A stretch of DNA of 42,105 nt from Metabacillus fastidiosus NBRC 101226 (lineage in GTDB: Bacteria > Bacillota > Bacilli > Bacillales > Bacillaceae), in contig NZ_BCVG01000024.1 in NCBI RefSeq assembly GCF_001591625.1, forward strand, positions 1-42,105. Direction: 5' to 3'. The notes beneath the pieces were generated by a model. That model did not search any database. It was not told the DNA's origin and saw only the letters and a program-made list of their open reading frames with translations. Position 1 is the stretch's first letter. Each line of letters opens with the position of its first letter. Below are positions 1 to 8,201 of this stretch, one piece after another. Position numbers and translations under genes: made by a program.

Positions 1-183
1 GAAGTTGGATCTCCCACTTAACTTCTTCAAATTGCTAAAACTTTGAAGAGAGAATGTTACTGCCCGTTAAGGCTGGGATAAATATGATCATCTAAGTTTT
101 CCTTATTCGGTAAAATTATCTGAATATAATGGGTTATTAGTGTTTTATATAGTTGGAATATATTTAATAAATGTTTTTCTAGG

Positions 184-199
184 AAATACAGTTGTATTT
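184..199. promoter_or_regulatory. Palindrome, possible operator for the permease gene
   Basis: AAATACAGTTGTATTT has perfect 7-bp arms around GT, about 95 bp upstream of the predicted -35. It looks like a binding site for a dimeric regulator. The regulator is unknown and chance is possible in such AT-rich DNA. Confidence 0.25.
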
Positions 200-291
200 T
201 ATCGAAAAAACATTATTATAAAATAATGAATATAAGTGTACGAAGGAACAGAGAAATGATTTAGATAAAAAGTGAAACGGGATTAATTGTT

Positions 292-320
292 TTGATATTT
301 AATGGAGAATGTATTAGTAT
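292..320 (+). promoter_or_regulatory. Sigma-A-type promoter for amino acid permease
   Basis: TTGATA (292-297), a 17-bp spacer and TAGTAT (315-320) stand about 45 bp before the GTG start. The hexamers match consensus at 5/6 and 5/6. Confidence 0.55.
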
Positions 321-365
321 CCTGCTTGAATTTCGGTTGTTGATAGTGGAAGAGGAGGAAATGAA

Positions 366-1760
366 GTGGCGAAAAAGGAATTGGAGAGAGGCTTGGAAGC
401 GCGTCATATTCAGATGATTGCTTTGGGTGGGACGATTGGTGTCGGATTATTTATGGGTTCAGCAAGTACAATTAAATGGACAGGCCCATCAGTGATGCTT
501 GCTTATGCAATTGCAGGGATTTTTATATTTTTTATTATGCGTGCAATGGGGGAGATGCTGTATTTAGAGCCAAGTACAGGGTCATTTGCAACATTTGCTT
601 ATAAGTATATACATCCATTAGCAGGGTATATGACCGCATGGAGTAATTGGTTTCAATGGGTTATTGTCGGTATGTCGGAGATTATTGCAGTAGGAGCATA
701 CATGCAGTACTGGTTCCCTGATCTGCCTGCTTGGATACCTGGTATTATTGCCATGATCATTCTTGGTGCAGCAAATTTAATTTCAGTTAAATCATTTGGT
801 GAATTTGAATTTTGGTTTGCAATGATTAAAATTGTGACAATTATATTAATGATTGCTGCAGGACTTGGTCTCATTTTCTTCGGATTTGGTAATGGGGGCG
901 AAGCTATTGGATTATCTAATCTGTGGGAGCATGGTGGTTTCTTTACAGGCGGCTGGCAAGGGTTTTTCTTTGCTTTATCATTAGTTGTTGGAGCTTATCA
1001 AGGTGTCGAATTACTTGGTATTACAGCTGGTGAAGCGAAAAATCCTCAGAAGACATTAACGAAGGCGATTCAGAGTATTATTTGGCGTGTTCTTATCTTC
1101 TATATCGGTGCTATTTTTGTCATCGTAACGGTTTATCCTTGGGATGAGCTAAATTCAATTGGCAGTCCGTTCGTTGCGACTTTTGCTAAAATTGGTATTA
1201 CAGCAGCAGCAGGAATTATTAACTTTGTTGTTATTACAGCGGCAATGTCTGGCTGTAACAGCGGTATTTACAGTGCAGGTCGTATGCTTTATACATTAGG
1301 AATGAATGGACAAGCACCTAGATTTTTTACGAAGCTGTCCCATAACGGAGTTCCTTTAATCGGTACAATTGGTGTTATGGCCGGTTTAGCAATCGGAGTC
1401 GTTCTAAGCTATATTGCACCGGAAAACTTATTTGTTTATGTGTATAGTGCAAGCGTACTTCCTGGTATGATTCCATGGTTTGTCATTTTAATCAGCCAAG
1501 TTTCATTTAGAAAAATGAAAGGTGAACAGATGAAAGATCATCCATTTAAAATGCCTTTTGCACCTGTAACAAATTATGTAACAATAGCTTTTTTAATTAT
1601 AGTATTAGTCGGTATGTGGTTTAATGATGACACACGTATTTCACTTATTGCAGGGATTGTTTTCCTTGTTATTATTGTTATTAGTTTCTACCTTTTTGGA
1701 ATAGGGAAGCGTGTTCCGATAAATATTGAAGCAGATCAGAAAATAGCTGATAATGAATAA
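366..1760 (+). CDS. Amino acid permease, APC superfamily (AapA/YbxG-like)
   Basis: This is a proton-coupled amino acid importer of the APC superfamily in the cytoplasmic membrane. The 464-residue length and about 12 hydrophobic segments fit the family. The N-terminus carries the hallmark [20 protein letters not shown] (about residues 13-32), whose glycine-rich unwound first helix binds substrate, followed by [12 protein letters not shown]. An EAKNPQKT motif follows around residue 224. It resembles the B. subtilis YbxG/AapA/YtnA group, which covers threonine, D-serine/alanine and similar substrates, so the substrate cannot be fixed from sequence. It starts at GTG behind AGAGGAGG (about 351-359). 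It is monocistronic: it has its own promoter and a strong terminator follows. Confidence 0.9.
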   Translation: MAKKELERGLEARHIQMIALGGTIGVGLFMGSASTIKWTGPSVMLAYAIAGIFIFFIMRAMGEMLYLEPSTGSFATFAYKYIHPLAGYMTAWSNWFQWVIVGMSEIIAVGAYMQYWFPDLPAWIPGIIAMIILGAANLISVKSFGEFEFWFAMIKIVTIILMIAAGLGLIFFGFGNGGEAIGLSNLWEHGGFFTGGWQGFFFALSLVVGAYQGVELLGITAGEAKNPQKTLTKAIQSIIWRVLIFYIGAIFVIVTVYPWDELNSIGSPFVATFAKIGITAAAGIINFVVITAAMSGCNSGIYSAGRMLYTLGMNGQAPRFFTKLSHNGVPLIGTIGVMAGLAIGVVLSYIAPENLFVYVYSASVLPGMIPWFVILISQVSFRKMKGEQMKDHPFKMPFAPVTNYVTIAFLIIVLVGMWFNDDTRISLIAGIVFLVIIVISFYLFGIGKRVPINIEADQKIADNE

Positions 1761-1763
1761 AAA

Positions 1764-1805
1764 AATAAACTAGGGACAGCATTGATGTATGTTCCTAGTT
1801 TATTT
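1764..1805 (+). terminator. Intrinsic terminator after amino acid permease
   Basis: A long hairpin (AATAAACTAGGGACA pairing with TGTTCCTAGTTTATT, one G-T pair) ends in a T-rich stretch. It closes the permease transcript. Confidence 0.8.
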
Positions 1806-1827
1806 CTATGAACCGATAAATAATTTT

Positions 1828-1856
1828 TTGAACGGGAACTGTATTTTTGATAAGAT
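1828..1856 (+). promoter_or_regulatory. Sigma-A-type promoter for tautomerase gene
   Basis: TTGAAC (1828-1833), a 17-bp spacer and TAAGAT (1851-1856) lie about 55 bp before the tautomerase start. Confidence 0.5.
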
Positions 1857-1911
1857 AGCGTTAAGAAAATAAAATATTATTTATTGGATAATTAATACGA
1901 GGAGGATGAAT

Positions 1912-2097
1912 ATGCCGCTTGTAAGGATTGAATTATTTGAAGGCAGAACAGACAGTGAGAAGGAAGAAATGATTCGTGAGGTAACGACTGCGATGGCAGC
2001 TTCTCTTAAAATTGATAAAGATGATGTAGATATTATTATACAGGAAATTAAGAAGAAAGACTGGGCTACAGGTGGTGTAACCTGGGACAAGCAATAA
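1912..2097 (+). CDS. 4-oxalocrotonate tautomerase family protein
   Basis: This is a small 61-residue enzyme of the tautomerase superfamily (4-OT type, YwhB-like). The family uses the N-terminal proline as general base and works as a hexamer. I start it at ATG 1912 rather than the in-frame ATG at 1906 for two reasons. The Shine-Dalgarno GGAGG ends at 1905, which leaves no spacing for 1906 and 6 bases for 1912. The 1912 start also exposes Pro after Met removal (MPLVRIELFEGRT), as catalysis requires. The pattern PLVRIELFEGRTDSEK then a C-terminal W-A-T-G-G is typical. The physiological substrate in Bacillus is unknown. The following gene begins 48 bp later and may be cotranscribed. Confidence 0.88.
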   Translation: MPLVRIELFEGRTDSEKEEMIREVTTAMAASLKIDKDDVDIIIQEIKKKDWATGGVTWDKQ

Positions 2098-2145
2098 TCA
2101 ACTTACATATTTTATAAAACGGAGAGAAAGCGGGGAAATAAAGCT

Positions 2146-2760
2146 ATGCATAAATCAGTTCTGGATATTATTGAGCTTTTACAAGAGCGTCCGGTGTCTT
2201 CGGTAAGACCGGATATCATTTGGAGTGAAAGATTAGATACGAAAATAGCAGCAATGCCATTGAAAAAACTTTTTCCGGAAGATAATGAAGAAAAGGTATA
2301 TGGGCTTGCACTACAGGCAGCATTCTTCATTTTAAATGACAGTTTAAGCAAGGCGCATGATGTGCTGCAGGACCCACTTGTTTATGATAAAAATGAAACT
2401 GGTGACTACTGGCATGCACTTATGCATCGTAAGGAAGGGGATTATAATAACTCTAAAAACTGGTTCCCTCCTGTTCACCCGATTCATGAGCAATTAAACA
2501 GTAAAATGCGTGAATATTTGGAAACACAATCAGTGCAGGATGATGGATTGCAAGCTTCTTTACAAAAGCTTTCTGAGCAGCCTACATGGGATCCAAGTCT
2601 GTTTGTAGATGTTGTGGAAGAAGAAGTGAAAAAAGGTTTTTCTGATGAAGCAAGAACAATCCTTAATAATATCCAGTGGATTGAATTAGAATTACTGCTA
2701 GACTTCACTTGTAAGCATGCTTTTGGAAAAGGTATTGCTGAGTTAGTACCTTCAGTCTAA
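2146..2760 (+). CDS. Conserved hypothetical protein with YWHALMHRKEGDY motif
   Basis: I do not recognise a characterised family. The 204-residue protein is soluble and acidic, with no signal peptide or membrane segment. Its distinctive core, around residues 89-106, reads DYWHALMHRKEGDYNNSKNW. It is rich in His, Trp and acidic residues, and I recall similar text in uncharacterised proteins from distant phyla. The segment after residue 110 is mostly helical in character. The start ATG 2146 follows GGAGAGAAAGCGGGG. It sits 48 bp after the tautomerase gene with no terminator between, so co-expression is plausible. A terminator follows. No function is proposed. Confidence 0.75.
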   Translation: MHKSVLDIIELLQERPVSSVRPDIIWSERLDTKIAAMPLKKLFPEDNEEKVYGLALQAAFFILNDSLSKAHDVLQDPLVYDKNETGDYWHALMHRKEGDYNNSKNWFPPVHPIHEQLNSKMREYLETQSVQDDGLQASLQKLSEQPTWDPSLFVDVVEEEVKKGFSDEARTILNNIQWIELELLLDFTCKHAFGKGIAELVPSV

Positions 2761-2782
2761 TAAAAGATAAAATAATAAAAGA

Positions 2783-2816
2783 GACCACTTCAAGAGATGA
2801 GGTGGCCTTTTTCTTT
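2783..2816 (+). terminator. Intrinsic terminator
   Basis: GACCACTTC and GAGGTGGCC pair imperfectly (one A-C mismatch, one wobble) around a short loop, followed by TTTTTCTTTT. It closes the tautomerase/hypothetical transcript. Confidence 0.65.
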
Positions 2817-2825
2817 TAAATCTTT

Positions 2826-3071
2826 CTAATAATGAGTTTTAACCTTTTTATTCTTAAATAAAAGAGAATGTGCACTTTTTACTTTTTCTTCTAAGTAGTC
2901 AAGAGAATAGTTTCCTGACGGATCGGTAAGATCTCCGACAGCCCGAGATAAATTATCAATAATAAGGTTAAGCTTTTCCGTTTCCCTTTGCTCTTTATTA
3001 AAATGCATTTCATCCATAATTTCGTGAGCCATCCTTTGAATTCTTCGTAATCTTAAGCTATCTGATTTCAC
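2826..3071 (-). CDS. Small hypothetical protein (81 aa)
   Basis: This is a charged, helical, cytosolic-looking protein with no recognised family. It begins at GTG 3071 and contains two helical stretches, RRIQRMAHEIMDEMHF and EKLNLIIDNLSRAVGDL, then LEEKVKSAHSLLF before a lysine-rich end. The upstream region has only a modest Shine-Dalgarno (GGATGTGAG). It is convergent with the preceding genes and divergent from the YheC/D-like gene. The clean codon pattern and absence of any competing frame support a real gene. Confidence 0.6.
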   Translation of the reverse strand: MKSDSLRLRRIQRMAHEIMDEMHFNKEQRETEKLNLIIDNLSRAVGDLTDPSGNYSLDYLEEKVKSAHSLLFKNKKVKTHY

Positions 3072-3274
3072 TCACTCTCACATCCTTTTTTTGCTAATAC
3101 ACAATGAAAATTATATGTGTGAAACTTCACTTTTTTCCTGTTTTCTGAAATTATTTATAAATCATTACGATTTAATTTATAAGCTGTGTGGACATTTATC
3201 CATACGCATATAAATCCCTTTCATATAATGCAATAGGTTATTGAGGAAAGCTGTATGGAAAAGAGGGATCAAAT

Positions 3275-4660
3275 TTGAAGAGAAGCCAGGGGTTTGAACA
3301 AAATGATAAAAAGATTGTGCATTTCAGTCGACAGCAGGATAGTAATTTAAATGATATTCTATTTTTAGAAACAAGGAAATTAAACAGGGAAAAAGATTTA
3401 TGGGTTATGCTGGATAAATATAAACATGTGATTTTAAAGCCGGTTTCTTTAAAGCGGGATTCTGTAATCATTCACATATCTATAAATTCGAATAATCGCT
3501 ATAACATTCAATATGGTAATAAAAGCTTAGAATTTATAAGCCAGAGTGAAGCTTTTAGCCATTTAAAAAGCAAAATGAAAGAAAAACCTCATCTCATTCA
3601 GCAATATATTGAGTTTGCTAAAGTTAGAAATCATCCTTTTGACTTAATAGTGAAAGTAGAAATGAATGAGGAAACACAAAGCTGGATAGTTACTGAGAAA
3701 TATGCGAAGTTAAGAGGCTCTATAAATTTAACATTGTTAACAGTAGATGAAGCATTAGCTCATCTAGACTTGGCAAAGGAAGTTACAGATAAAATTGAGG
3801 ATCATGTTTTAAAGGTTGTTAGGAAAATGGAGGAGGCTACTTTTAATCATAAAAATTGGGAATTAAATCTAGGTATTGATTTAGAAGGAAAGATATGGAT
3901 GATTAAAGCGAATCCAAAGCCCAACCAGATTAGAGGACAGAAGCAAAATGTTTATACTATTTTAAAGGATGATAAATTTCTATCATCTTTCCTTCCTGAA
4001 ACAGTAAAGTTAAAAACAGAGAATGACTTATGGATGCTTCTGGATAAGTACAAGAAAGTTATTTTAAAACCGATATTTGGCAGAGGTGGTATAGGGGTTA
4101 TTAAAGTTTCTAAAAATTCAAGCGGTCATTATCATATTCAGCATAATAAGGAAAGGGTAAGCTTTCATGAAAAAAAACAAACTTTTTCATATTTGAAAGA
4201 ACAAATTAAATCAAAATCATATCTTGTTCAGCAATATATTGATTTAACAAGGATCAGGAAATGTCCTTTTGATTTAAGGGTAATTGTGCAGAGAGGAAGA
4301 GAAAATTCGGAATGGAATGTTACTGGGAAATATGCGAAACTTGCCCAGAAAGGCTATATTACAACAAATCTCTCTACAAAAGCTGAAGTATTAGCGATAG
4401 AAGAGGCACTTCAGCAGTCAAATTTGAATTCAGTTAATATAGCAGAATTATTAGCAGATGTTGATGAAGTCGCCCTGAAAGTCGCCCAAAAACTAAGCGA
4501 GGTTTCTATTCAGCAATATATATGGGGACTGGATATGGGAATTGATTCAAGTGGCCGCATATGGATTATTGAAGCGAATTCCAAGCCTGGAACGAAAGGG
4601 TTTAGGCAGCTAGATGATAAGAGCATGTATAAAATGATCCGAAAATACAAGCAATCATAA
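3275..4660 (+). CDS. YheC/YheD-family ATP-grasp protein with two tandem domains, the first degenerate
   Basis: This is a spore-coat-associated ATP-grasp family protein (YheC/YheD, PF14398 type), built here as a tandem duplication. Copy 1 spans about residues 41-217 and copy 2 about 251-440. Both contain DLW-x-x-LDKYK, VILKP, L-[IV]-QQYI-[ED] and PFDL. Copy 2 keeps the glycine-rich nucleotide loop GRGGIGVI (269-276) and the acidic metal motif IIEANSKPG (431-439). In copy 1 these became LKRDSVII (59-66) and MIKANPKPN (209-217), so copy 1 probably cannot bind Mg-ATP. The TTG start 3275 follows AGAGGGA. The upstream DNA has CATATAAT near 3222, which could be read by a sporulation or housekeeping sigma factor; this is unresolved. 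A strong bidirectional terminator follows. Confidence 0.8.
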   Translation: MKRSQGFEQNDKKIVHFSRQQDSNLNDILFLETRKLNREKDLWVMLDKYKHVILKPVSLKRDSVIIHISINSNNRYNIQYGNKSLEFISQSEAFSHLKSKMKEKPHLIQQYIEFAKVRNHPFDLIVKVEMNEETQSWIVTEKYAKLRGSINLTLLTVDEALAHLDLAKEVTDKIEDHVLKVVRKMEEATFNHKNWELNLGIDLEGKIWMIKANPKPNQIRGQKQNVYTILKDDKFLSSFLPETVKLKTENDLWMLLDKYKKVILKPIFGRGGIGVIKVSKNSSGHYHIQHNKERVSFHEKKQTFSYLKEQIKSKSYLVQQYIDLTRIRKCPFDLRVIVQRGRENSEWNVTGKYAKLAQKGYITTNLSTKAEVLAIEEALQQSNLNSVNIAELLADVDEVALKVAQKLSEVSIQQYIWGLDMGIDSSGRIWIIEANSKPGTKGFRQLDDKSMYKMIRKYKQS

Positions 4661-4680
4661 GCAGTGGCTTTTGTATTTTA

Positions 4681-4730
4681 AACATAAAAAATAAGCAATA
4701 CTGATAGCAGCATTGCTCATTTTTTATGTT
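4681..4730. terminator. Bidirectional intrinsic terminator between convergent genes
   Basis: Nineteen-base arms (4681-4699 and 4712-4730) pair with a single mismatch around an 12-base loop. A-rich and T-rich flanks let it work on both strands, ending the YheC/D-like gene and the convergent CofE-like gene. Confidence 0.85.
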
Positions 4731-4736
4731 CAATTA

Positions 4737-5927
4737 TTATTTTGTATAATTATCAAAATAGCCTTGAATAAAGATAATAGGTGTACCTTTATCTCCGCTT
4801 CCTGATGTTAAGTCAGATAGAGAACCGATAAGATCTGTAAGCTTTCTAGGTGTTGTTCCTTGTGATTCCATTGAGCCTACAAGATCAGCTTCTTTATTGT
4901 CAATGAATTCAGAGATAGCTTTTTTAAGCTCATCGCCTCGTAAATCAGCGAAGTTATTATCAGCAAGGTATTTTAATTTTATTTCATTAGGCGTGCCGTC
5001 AAGACCTGATGTGTAAGCTGGTGATACAACTGGGTCAGCTAATTCCCAAATTTTACCTACAGGATCTTTGAATGCTCCGTCTCCATAAATCATTACTTCA
5101 ACATTTTTTCCAGTTTTATCTTTAAGAATGCTTTGAATTTTATCAACGATTGGCTGGCAGTTACGAGGGAAAAGCTTTACACTGTCTTCTGTAGCTTTAT
5201 TTGATCCAAGTAAACCATAAGCTTCATTACAGCCGCTGCCATCAATAGATTCTGATAAGATATTATCAAGGCTGTAAATTTTCTCTCCGCCATTTGCTTT
5301 TAAGATTCTCTTTGTTCTAAATCTTGTATGGATATCACAAGTAAGAACACTTTTTGTATAATCTAAAATAGTTTTTGGATTGTTTGAGAAGATAACTTCA
5401 CATTCAACACCATATTCTTCTACTAAAGATTTATAATAATCAATATAATCAACGCCAGTAAAAGTATGTTTCTTATATCCGAAGTGATCACGGAACTGTT
5501 TTTCTGTTAGAACATCTGTCCAAGGATTAACACCTTTTTCATCTAGTTCGTCTATATCAACTAAGTGGTTACCAACTTCATCAGACGGATAACTAAGCAT
5601 TAGGACAACTTTTTTAGCACCTTTTGCAATACCGCGAAGACAGATTGCAAAACGGTTACGGCTTAGGATAGGGAAGATAACACCAATTGTATCTTCTCCG
5701 AATTTTGATTGGACATCTTTAGCAATATGATCGATAGTTGCGTAGTTACCTTGAGCACGTGCAACTATTGATTCTGTTACAGTAACGATGTCTCTATCAT
5801 TAATTTCAAAGCCTTCTACTTCTGAAGCTTTCAATACACTATTTACAACGATTTCTTCTATATTATCCCCTTGGTTTATGATTGGACCACGAAGACCTCT
5901 AACAACAGTTCCAACTACTCTTTCCAA
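4737..5927 (-). CDS. CofE-like protein (coenzyme F420-0:L-glutamate ligase family)
   Basis: The family enzyme adds glutamate to F420-0 with GTP. This 396-residue protein belongs to a longer version found in Firmicutes that are not known to make F420, so the substrate is uncertain. The N-terminus (GTVVRGLRGPIINQGDNI, then DRDIVTVTESIVARAQGNY at about residues 44-62) matches the family's GTP-binding start. Later landmarks are ILSRNRFAICLRGIA, DIHTRFR and MIYGDGAFKDPVGKIWELAD (about 287-306), typical of the metal and nucleotide site. TTG 5927 follows AAGGAG. It is transcribed divergently from a LysR regulator and shares a short control region with it, suggesting metabolite-responsive control. 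Confidence 0.75.
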   Translation of the reverse strand: MERVVGTVVRGLRGPIINQGDNIEEIVVNSVLKASEVEGFEINDRDIVTVTESIVARAQGNYATIDHIAKDVQSKFGEDTIGVIFPILSRNRFAICLRGIAKGAKKVVLMLSYPSDEVGNHLVDIDELDEKGVNPWTDVLTEKQFRDHFGYKKHTFTGVDYIDYYKSLVEEYGVECEVIFSNNPKTILDYTKSVLTCDIHTRFRTKRILKANGGEKIYSLDNILSESIDGSGCNEAYGLLGSNKATEDSVKLFPRNCQPIVDKIQSILKDKTGKNVEVMIYGDGAFKDPVGKIWELADPVVSPAYTSGLDGTPNEIKLKYLADNNFADLRGDELKKAISEFIDNKEADLVGSMESQGTTPRKLTDLIGSLSDLTSGSGDKGTPIIFIQGYFDNYTK

Positions 5928-5987
5928 TATAATCGCTCCTTAATAACTATGTAAGGTTAGTTAAAATTCCCTTTACTTGTACTATAC

Positions 5988-6016
5988 ATTAATTTAATGA
6001 TATAAGTAAAATTAAT
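5988..6016. promoter_or_regulatory. Inverted repeat in the cofE-like / lysR divergent control region
   Basis: ATTAATTT (5988-5995) and AAATTAAT (6009-6016) are perfect inverted arms 13 bp apart. A site of this size between a LysR gene and its divergent neighbour is where LysR-type proteins usually bind. The AT-richness lowers certainty. Confidence 0.45.
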
Positions 6017-6047
6017 ATATCTGATAGGAGATATAAGGAGTGGTTAT

Positions 6048-6950
6048 ATGATAAGTAAATTAGATTTATATAGAGTCTTTTGTACAGTAGGAAAGAGTGA
6101 AAGTTTTTCTAAAGCAGCAAAGGACCTTTATATGTCACAGCCAGCCGTCAGCCAGGCAATCATGCAGTTAGAAAAAGATTTAGATACACGTCTTTTTAAC
6201 CGGACGCCTAAAGGAGTCTCTCTAACGAATGAGGGAAGTCTTTTATTTGAATATGTTAACTCGGCTATTAATCTAATTGATGTCGGAGAAGGGAAGATTT
6301 TAGAATTTAAAAACTTAACAATGGGAGAATTAAGAATTGGTGTAGGTGATACGATTTCAAAGTATTTCTTGCTTCCTTATTTAGAAACGTTTCATAATCG
6401 TTATCCGAATATTAAGTTTAAGATTGTTAACGGCACAACATTCGAAATTTGCTCTATTCTAAAATCAGGAGAAGTTGATATTGCTATTTGCAATTTACCA
6501 ATCGCAGATCCTGCGTTCGAGCTAAAGTCATGTATTAATGTGCAAGATATATTTGTTTGTGGTGAAAAGTATAAGCCTATCTTATCTAAAAGGCTAAGTT
6601 TTCAGGAATTAGTAAAACTCCCGCTAATTTTTCTTGAGCCAAACTCAAATTCAAGAAAGTATGTTGAAGATTATATTCTTTCGAAAGGGATAAAGATTGC
6701 ACCGGAATTTGAATTGGGCTCCCATGATTTATTATTAGAATTTGCGAAAATAAATTTAGGGATAGCATGCGTGACGAAAGAATTTTCACAAGAATATTTA
6801 AATAGAGGGATATTATATGAATTACAATTAATCGAAGACATACCAATGAGAAATATAGGTGTCTGTTTCTTGAAAAATGTTCCGCTTTCAAGAGCATCGA
6901 CTAAGTTCGTTGAGATCATTGAGAATAGGCAAAGCAGGATGGGGATTTAA
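6048..6950 (+). CDS. LysR family transcriptional regulator
   Basis: This is a typical 300-residue LysR regulator. It has an N-terminal winged helix-turn-helix (residues 3-62; FSKAAKDLYMSQPAVSQAI is the recognition region, followed by LEKDLDTRLFNRTPKGVSLT). A linker helix and a periplasmic-binding-protein-like effector domain follow (from about residue 90: GELRIGVGDTISKYFLLPYL). The ATG 6048 follows AAGGAG. It is divergent from the CofE-like gene with 120 bp between, the usual layout for a LysR protein that controls its neighbour and itself. The effector is unknown. Confidence 0.92.
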   Translation: MISKLDLYRVFCTVGKSESFSKAAKDLYMSQPAVSQAIMQLEKDLDTRLFNRTPKGVSLTNEGSLLFEYVNSAINLIDVGEGKILEFKNLTMGELRIGVGDTISKYFLLPYLETFHNRYPNIKFKIVNGTTFEICSILKSGEVDIAICNLPIADPAFELKSCINVQDIFVCGEKYKPILSKRLSFQELVKLPLIFLEPNSNSRKYVEDYILSKGIKIAPEFELGSHDLLLEFAKINLGIACVTKEFSQEYLNRGILYELQLIEDIPMRNIGVCFLKNVPLSRASTKFVEIIENRQSRMGI

Positions 6951-7084
6951 GGAAAGGTTGCTCTTGCTTCCGCGATTAATAAGGAATATTTAACTTTTAA
7001 AGCATAATATTTACTATATTAAATATATATGGAAGATATGTGTAAAAATATGAACTTTAAAACATAAAGAAAGGAGGAGAAGTA

Positions 7085-7816
7085 ATGAAAAATAAGAAGA
7101 CAATATACAGTGTAATTTTAGTTTTATTAATCGGATTTGCGTTGTTCCTCTATAGCGAGTTTAATGGCAATCCTTTAAGTAAGTACCTTTCAAAGAAAGC
7201 TTTAGAATCTTATTTAGAAATTGCACATCCGGATAAGAAATTACAGATAGATGGAGGTTTCTATAATTTTAAGTTTAAGGAGTACCAATTTACAGTAAAG
7301 GAAATAGGGGACAATCCTTTAAATGAATATGAGTTTACAGTGAAGGGATTTTTAGATCCTGTAGTTGATATGGATGGTATTTATACAGGTAATCTTGATG
7401 AGAAGTTAATGGAGAAGTTGGGGAAAGAAGCAGCAGAAGAAATAAAGTCTGCTTTATCGAAGAAAGTAAAATCTGTACATTCGGTCGAAGTTTGGCTTCA
7501 AGTTCAAAAAGATGATTTTCCTTCAGATACGAATTGGAGTAAAGAAATGAAACTTGAGAAGCCGATGGGAATGCATATTGTTTTAGATGCCACTAATGCA
7601 ACGAAGAAAGATGTATTAAAAGATATAAAACAAATTCAAGCAATTTTGAATGAAGAAAATTATTATTATGATTCAGTTAATATCAATGGGAATTATTTTG
7701 GAGAAGATGATGAGTATGTGAAAGACGGAGTTAATCTCGGCTATGTTAAATTTTCAGTATCTTTTCCAAAAGATATGGATTTAACACTGAAGGATATTGA
7801 AGAACTTAACCCATAA
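7085..7816 (+). CDS. Membrane-anchored hypothetical protein, possibly YfjL-like
   Basis: One N-terminal membrane segment (residues 6-24, IYSVILVLLIGFALFLYSE) precedes an outside-facing domain of about 215 residues. The domain is rich in Lys, Tyr and acidic residues and contains YLEIAHPDKKLQIDGGFYNF and NYYYDSVNINGNYFG. I do not recognise a characterised function; the pattern resembles the uncharacterised Bacillus YfjL group, as a tentative recollection only. The ATG follows AAAGGAGGAG. It is monocistronic and a good terminator follows. Confidence 0.7.
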   Translation: MKNKKTIYSVILVLLIGFALFLYSEFNGNPLSKYLSKKALESYLEIAHPDKKLQIDGGFYNFKFKEYQFTVKEIGDNPLNEYEFTVKGFLDPVVDMDGIYTGNLDEKLMEKLGKEAAEEIKSALSKKVKSVHSVEVWLQVQKDDFPSDTNWSKEMKLEKPMGMHIVLDATNATKKDVLKDIKQIQAILNEENYYYDSVNINGNYFGEDDEYVKDGVNLGYVKFSVSFPKDMDLTLKDIEELNP

Positions 7817-7843
7817 AGAGGGGAATATTGAACGGTTAGGAAA

Positions 7844-7873
7844 GACCTGCTAGAGTTTCGAGCAGGCTTTTTC
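7844..7873 (+). terminator. Intrinsic terminator
   Basis: CCTGCT (7846-7851) pairs with AGCAGG (7861-7866), followed by CTTTTTC. It ends the membrane-anchored hypothetical gene and separates it from the small peptide cluster. Confidence 0.75.
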
Positions 7874-7990
7874 ATTATTTTAAAACAACTTGCTATGAAA
7901 AAGCTTGATAAAGGGAGATATAAAGAGAAAAATTATGATGACAGCGGCTTTCATTCCGTTTGTTTGCGTTTTCATGATCAAATTCCAACT

Positions 7991-8019
7991 TTGTAAAAAT
8001 AGGTAAAATGACTGATAAT
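7991..8019 (+). promoter_or_regulatory. Sigma-A-type promoter for the three-peptide cluster
   Basis: TTGTAA (7991-7996), a 17-bp spacer and GATAAT (8014-8019) would start transcription near 8026, just ahead of the Shine-Dalgarno GGAAGGGG at 8036-8043. The placement supports the first peptide gene as the start of a short operon. Confidence 0.6.
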
Positions 8020-8052
8020 AAAGATACCAAATGACGGAAGGGGATAAACAAA

Positions 8053-8178
8053 ATGGAAAATAATTTCTTATCAGTATTCTTCATCTCAGACAAAGTATTT
8101 AAAACAGAGAAAAAAGCAAAGAAATCAATTGAGGCTTCATTCAACGTATCAGATGCATTTTTAACAGTTTATAAATAA
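8053..8178 (+). CDS. Small peptide 1 of a tandem paralogous trio (41 aa)
   Basis: This is a 41-codon gene with ATG start behind GGAAGGGG (9-base spacing). The product begins MENNFLSVFFISDK, continues through a Lys-rich middle (KTEKKAKKS) and ends FNVSDAFLTVYK. The last twelve residues match the ends of the next two products, which is the main evidence that it is translated. There is no signal peptide, no double-glycine leader and no Cys. No family is recognised. Reading it as a precursor or signalling peptide is inference. Confidence 0.72.
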   Translation: MENNFLSVFFISDKVFKTEKKAKKSIEASFNVSDAFLTVYK

Positions 8179-8201
8179 TAAATATTAGGAGGAGATTTTC
8201 C

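Larger units (their letters stand above)
1..365. other. Intergenic leader upstream of amino acid permease
   Basis: No gene is seen in this stretch. Positions 1-25 can form a 6-bp hairpin (GAAGTT with AACTTC) without a following T-run, possibly the tail of something left of the window. A 16-bp palindrome lies at 184-199 and a sigma-A-type promoter at 292-320; both are listed separately. Confidence 0.5.

Noticed and set aside
1-25. Possible riboswitch or terminator at the left edge
   Set aside because: There is a 6-bp hairpin only, with no T-run and no recognisable conserved motif. The context left of the window is missing.
3199-3230. Possible sigma-E or sigma-K promoter before the YheC/D-like gene
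   Set aside because: CATATAAT fits a sporulation -10 loosely, but no properly spaced -35 was found and a sigma-A -10 reading is equally possible.
6586-6919. Two minus-strand frames inside the LysR gene
   Set aside because: They are antisense shadows of a clear LysR effector domain, without ribosome binding sites.
7935-8006. 23-codon hydrophobic frame (MMTAAFIPFVCVF...) just upstream of the peptide trio
   Set aside because: It overlaps the predicted promoter of the trio, has only a weak ribosome binding site, and lacks the shared C-terminal motif.
7893-8144. 83-residue frame on the minus strand across the first small peptide
   Set aside because: It is antisense to peptide 1 and its promoter and has no start signal. 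The three plus-strand peptides share sequence, while this frame has no such support.
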